DNA from: Puniceicoccaceae bacterium Marseille-Q1082
Lineage (GTDB): Bacteria; Verrucomicrobiota; Verrucomicrobiia; Opitutales; Intestinicryptomonadaceae
NCBI GenBank assembly: GCA_904424815.1
Contig: CAJGBI010000001.1
Span: forward strand, 310,001 to 374,000
Direction of reading: 5' to 3'
Length of the DNA stretch: 64,000 bases
Both the position numbers and the translations under genes were made by a program. Below are positions 60,888-64,000 of the stretch, in pieces. Under the pieces are notes generated by a model that did no database searches, was not told the origin of the DNA, and worked only from the letters and a program-made list of their open reading frames with translations. Each line of letters begins with the position of its first letter. The first letter of the stretch is position 1.

Positions 60888-62173
60888 CCGAGAGCGAGAG
60901 GGAGATTTACGGCGAGGTCCCGCGCCCGAAAAAGGCGCGGAGCAATCCCGCCATATTCGTTGGAATGGTGTTGCTCTTCATAATGGGGATCGCGTTCATC
61001 TATTCCGCGCAAAGCTACAATATCGACGAAATTCCCCTGTCGCGCCAGTTTTGGTTCAAGCAGATAATATTTTTCGCCTTTGCGGGTCTGCCGGTCTATT
61101 TCGCCGTGTCGCGCGTCGACTACCGCGTGTTTTCCGCTTACGCTCCGGTTGTATACGGGTTTTCTATATTGCTCCTCGTGCCGCTCGCGCTAAAAGAATG
61201 TTTCGGCATTCCCATTCCCTTTGTAGAAAGCCGCTACAACGCGACGCGCTGGATAGATCTGGGCGCGATTTCAATCCAGCCATCGGAAATCGCCAAAATC
61301 GGAACATGCATTATGGCGGCCGCCCTCTTTGCCGAAACGAAATCCTTAAAATTCAAAGGCAACGTAAAGTTCTGGATAAAACTCGGCGCGGTATTTTTTA
61401 TTCCTATTTTGTTGATTTTTTTGCAGCCCGACTTAGGCTCGACTCTTGTATTTCTGCCAATGCTCTTTGCGATGTTGTATATTTCCACATTGCCCAAGCG
61501 GTTTTTCGCAATTCTCATGCTGCTCTTCGCCGGAGCGGCCGGACTTGTGTCCGCCGACATATGGAGATATAGCAACTTTTTGGGTGAAAACAACATCTCC
61601 GCGGAGGAGGCGGCTTCGCGCAATGCGTACGGCTCGGGCGCGGCCTTTGCGCTCCCCATGAAAGACTACCAGCGCAACAGAATTTTGGCGTTCATTGCGC
61701 CGGATGTTGTGGATCCCAGGGGGCTCGGGGTCAGCTGGAACCAGCGGCAGAGCCTCATTTCCGTGGGATCGGGCGGATTTGTCGGAAAGGGGTTTGCGGA
61801 GGGCACGCAGGCGAAGCTCGGGTACCTGCCTTCGAGCGTGGCGTACAACGACTTCATCTTCTCGGTTGTGGCAGAGGAGTCCGGATTTGTAGGCGCGGCG
61901 GCCGCCATACTCCTGATGGCGGTTGTCGTCATATTCGGCTGCCTGCTTTCGGCGCAGCTCTCCCGAGACAAATTCGGGCAATTTTTATGCATCGGAATAT
62001 CGGCCATTCTGATGACGCACAGTTTTATAAACGTGGGCATGACTGTCGGCGTAATGCCGATTACCGGCGTGCCCCTGCCAATGATGAGTTACGGCGGAAC
62101 TTTCGTATTGACGTGTTGCATGCTCTTGGGTCTGGTTCAAAGCGTTTACCGGCACAGGAGGGCTTACTCATAA
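60884..62173 (+). CDS. rodA: Rod-shape SEDS peptidoglycan polymerase RodA
   Basis: RodA is the glycosyltransferase of the elongation complex. The 429-residue inner-membrane protein has about 10 helices and a SEDS signature: ATRWIDLGAISIQPSEIAKIG, LQPDLGSTLVFLPM, SLISVGSGGFVGKGFAEGTQAKLGYLPSSVAYNDFIFSVVAEESGF and GVPLPMMSYGGT. The GTQ...LGYLP...DFIF pattern favours RodA over FtsW. A large loop between helices carries an insert (GENNISAEEAASRNAYGSGA). ATG 60884 overlaps the metH stop. No pbp2 or mre gene is in this window; rng follows 34 bases later. Confidence 0.93.
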   Translation: MTESEREIYGEVPRPKKARSNPAIFVGMVLLFIMGIAFIYSAQSYNIDEIPLSRQFWFKQIIFFAFAGLPVYFAVSRVDYRVFSAYAPVVYGFSILLLVPLALKECFGIPIPFVESRYNATRWIDLGAISIQPSEIAKIGTCIMAAALFAETKSLKFKGNVKFWIKLGAVFFIPILLIFLQPDLGSTLVFLPMLFAMLYISTLPKRFFAILMLLFAGAAGLVSADIWRYSNFLGENNISAEEAASRNAYGSGAAFALPMKDYQRNRILAFIAPDVVDPRGLGVSWNQRQSLISVGSGGFVGKGFAEGTQAKLGYLPSSVAYNDFIFSVVAEESGFVGAAAAILLMAVVVIFGCLLSAQLSRDKFGQFLCIGISAILMTHSFINVGMTVGVMPITGVPLPMMSYGGTFVLTCCMLLGLVQSVYRHRRAYS

Positions 62174-62207
62174 TTCCGAAAGTTTCGCCCAAAATTAAAG
62201 CGAAACA

Positions 62208-63917
62208 ATGAAACAAGAAAACACCGACTACAAAATCGACGATTTGACTAAAAAGCCACCGGAGGAAGTCGTGGAGCCGATTTCCGAGGAGACCCTCAAT
62301 CTCGAAGCCAAGATGCGCGCCAAAAAGCGCCCGCTTCTCGAAAAGATAATAAAAATGCTCAAGCGCGAGGACGAGCCCTATCGGGAGATCGTCATAAACG
62401 TCGAGCCTTTCGAAAAGCGCGTTGCGTTGCTCGCCGACGGCGTTATGCAGAAGTTTGAAATTGAGCGCCCCGGCGACGAGAGCATGGTGGGCGCGATTTT
62501 CAAGGGCAAAATCCAAAATCTCGAGCCCGGGTTGAAAGCCGCGTTTGTGGACATAGGCCAGCCCAAAAACGCTTTCCTCCATTACTGGGACATCTTCCCG
62601 TCCACCACCGACAGCGCCTCCTACGAAATCGTGCGCGAAAACCGCAGCAAGGAGCAGAAAAAAAACGCCCAAAAATTTTCCGCCAAGGACATACCCGAAA
62701 AATTCCCCATCGGCACCGAAATAATCGTCCAGATAACCAAGACGCAAATCGGCACAAAGGGCCCGAGAATCACGACGAACATCGCGATTCCCGGCAGGTA
62801 CCTCGTGCTGATGCCCTATGGCGGCCAGTGCGGGATTTCGCGCAAGATAGAGGACAGAAAGGAGCGCGACAGAATAAAGAAAATTTTGCGCTCCATGAAA
62901 ATCCCCGAGGGCATGGGCGTGATAGTCCGCACCGCGGGGCAGGGCAAGCGCTGGACGTATTTTGTGCGCGACCTGCACATTTTGCTCAACATCTGGAAGC
63001 AGATACAGCAGCGCATAGAGTCCGCGCCCGCCCCCGCGATGATATACAAGGAGCCCGACCTCATCGAGCGCACCGTCCGCGACTTCCTCACCGAGCAGAC
63101 CGACAGGATTCTCATCGACAGCCGCGCCGAGTACGAGCGCATTCTCGGCTCCGTCTCGGAAATTTCCCGCCGCGCCAGGGGCAAGATCCAGCTCTTCAAG
63201 GAAAACATCCCGATCTTCGAGCGCTACAACATCGAGCGGCAGATAGCCCAGACTTTCCAGAGGAGGGTTCCGTTGCCGTCCGGCGGGGAAATTGTCATAG
63301 ACGAGACGGAGGCGCTGGTTGCAATCGACGTCAACACGGGCTCCCACAAGGGCAAGGACGCCGACGGAAAGGATTTTATTTTGCAGGCGAACCTCGAAGC
63401 CGTCACGGAGGCCGCGCGCCAGGTCAGGCTCCGCAACCTCGGAGGGCTCGTCATAATAGACACCATCGACATGAAAAGCCGCAAGGACAGGCAGGCTGTC
63501 TACAAGCGGCTCAAAGACGAGATGGAAAAGGACAAGGCCAAGAGCCAGGTTTTGCCGATCTCGCAGCTTGGCATAATTCAGATGACGCGCCAGCGCCACG
63601 CGCAGAGCAATTCGAGCGGCATATATGTAGCCTGCCCGTATTGCGGCGGCAAGGGCATAGTCAAGAGCGCGCGCACGATGAGCGGCGAAATCCAGCGCAA
63701 GATAGTCGCCACCTGCCGCAACTTGCGCGAAAGCGCCGGCGCGCAGAAGGAGATCGGGCTGCTGATAATGCTGCATCCGGAGAATCTCCAGCGCCTACAG
63801 AACGAGGATTACGAATATTTGCTCAACCTCGAAAAGCAGTACAACGTAAAGCTCACTTTCCGCGCCGACCCGTCGTACCACGTGGAAAACTTCCGCGTAG
63901 TCCCCTCAGAAAAATAG
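62208..63917 (+). CDS. rng: Ribonuclease E/G
   Basis: This endoribonuclease processes and degrades RNA. The 569-residue protein has an N-terminal Lys/Glu-rich extension (residues 1-55), the S1-like region ([32 protein letters not shown]), the 5'-sensor/DNase-I-like catalytic domain with Mg ligands in [14 protein letters not shown] and [11 protein letters not shown], and the Zn-link [12 protein letters not shown]. The small domain ends the protein; the long C-terminal degradosome scaffold of RNase E is absent, so it is RNase G-like. The plus-strand operon ends here with a GC-rich hairpin. Confidence 0.94.
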   Translation: MKQENTDYKIDDLTKKPPEEVVEPISEETLNLEAKMRAKKRPLLEKIIKMLKREDEPYREIVINVEPFEKRVALLADGVMQKFEIERPGDESMVGAIFKGKIQNLEPGLKAAFVDIGQPKNAFLHYWDIFPSTTDSASYEIVRENRSKEQKKNAQKFSAKDIPEKFPIGTEIIVQITKTQIGTKGPRITTNIAIPGRYLVLMPYGGQCGISRKIEDRKERDRIKKILRSMKIPEGMGVIVRTAGQGKRWTYFVRDLHILLNIWKQIQQRIESAPAPAMIYKEPDLIERTVRDFLTEQTDRILIDSRAEYERILGSVSEISRRARGKIQLFKENIPIFERYNIERQIAQTFQRRVPLPSGGEIVIDETEALVAIDVNTGSHKGKDADGKDFILQANLEAVTEAARQVRLRNLGGLVIIDTIDMKSRKDRQAVYKRLKDEMEKDKAKSQVLPISQLGIIQMTRQRHAQSNSSGIYVACPYCGGKGIVKSARTMSGEIQRKIVATCRNLRESAGAQKEIGLLIMLHPENLQRLQNEDYEYLLNLEKQYNVKLTFRADPSYHVENFRVVPSEK

Positions 63918-63919
63918 GC

Positions 63920-63968
63920 GGCGGCGCGGCGCGCGCCTCTAAGATTAAAATTGGAGGGGCGCGCCGCC
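63920..63968 (+). terminator. GC-rich hairpin after rng
   Basis: GGCGGCGCG (63920-63928) and CGCGCCGCC (63960-63968) can pair around a 31-base AT-containing loop directly after the rng stop. No T-tract follows, so terminator activity is uncertain. The last bases to 64000 show no gene. Confidence 0.4.
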
Positions 63969-64000
63969 GGCGAAAACGCCGCGGCGCCGTTTCCGCAAAT

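Overview
The window looks like a chromosome segment from a high-GC Gram-negative bacterium. BamA, a Skp-like chaperone, LptB and periplasmic/lipoprotein signals show an outer membrane. The combination of an HPr kinase, a cobalamin MetH, ThrH, a TAT-type Gfo/Idh oxidoreductase and the order rplY-pth-rpsF-ssb-rplI-dnaB suggests the Verrucomicrobiota/PVC group (perhaps Opitutae). That placement is inference and no rRNA is present to settle it.

Layout. 1-3300: a decayed mobile region with a large serine recombinase broken by an in-frame TAG, a small HTH ORF, and an ISL3-type insertion sequence that landed in the T-tract of the tRNA-His terminator. 3490-6976: RarA, an AraC-type regulator and a CMD-cupin protein. 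6950-7410: palindromes and a short tandem repeat. 7411-9015 (minus): a membrane-protein cluster with DUF2752, three near-identical dispanin/CD225 paralogues and a fourth, divergent one. 9118-15810: a complete trpEGDCFBA operon preceded by an 11-residue leader peptide with tandem Trp codons and a terminator, that is, classical attenuation. 16029-17252: a secreted enolase-superfamily protein. 17337-23927: a probably iron-regulated operon with a tri-haem DUF1111 lipoprotein, a RidA/chorismatase-fold protein and a siderophore-type ABC importer. 24066-33578: housekeeping and mixed genes (tyrS, MATE pump, TolB-like, thrH, purM, ychF) and a ResB/CcsA cytochrome c maturation pair, followed by tRNA-Pro.

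33811-40677 is a type II-C CRISPR-Cas locus: cas9 (1061 aa), cas1, cas2, a tracrRNA on the opposite strand that I locate by its anti-repeat and terminator, and an array of 34 repeats and 33 spacers. Read in crRNA orientation, the repeat contains its own promoter-like -35/-10 pair. The locus sits as a lower-GC cassette between tRNA-Pro and hemA.

40709-45584 (minus) holds hemA (short form), a polyprenyl synthase, rlmN, a small lipoprotein, a CNNM/CBS protein and cutA. 45787-63917 (plus) holds a Gfo/Idh oxidoreductase, then a long run of core genes: rplY, pth, rpsF, ssb, rplI, dnaB, bamA, skp, a small membrane protein, lptB, hprK, metH, rodA and rng, many of them translationally overlapping.

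The most notable observations are the trp leader/attenuator, the tracrRNA with repeat-internal promoters, the mosaic dispanin triplet, the nonsense-mutated recombinase, and the pairing of haem/chorismatase-like proteins with an iron importer behind a metalloregulator-like palindrome.
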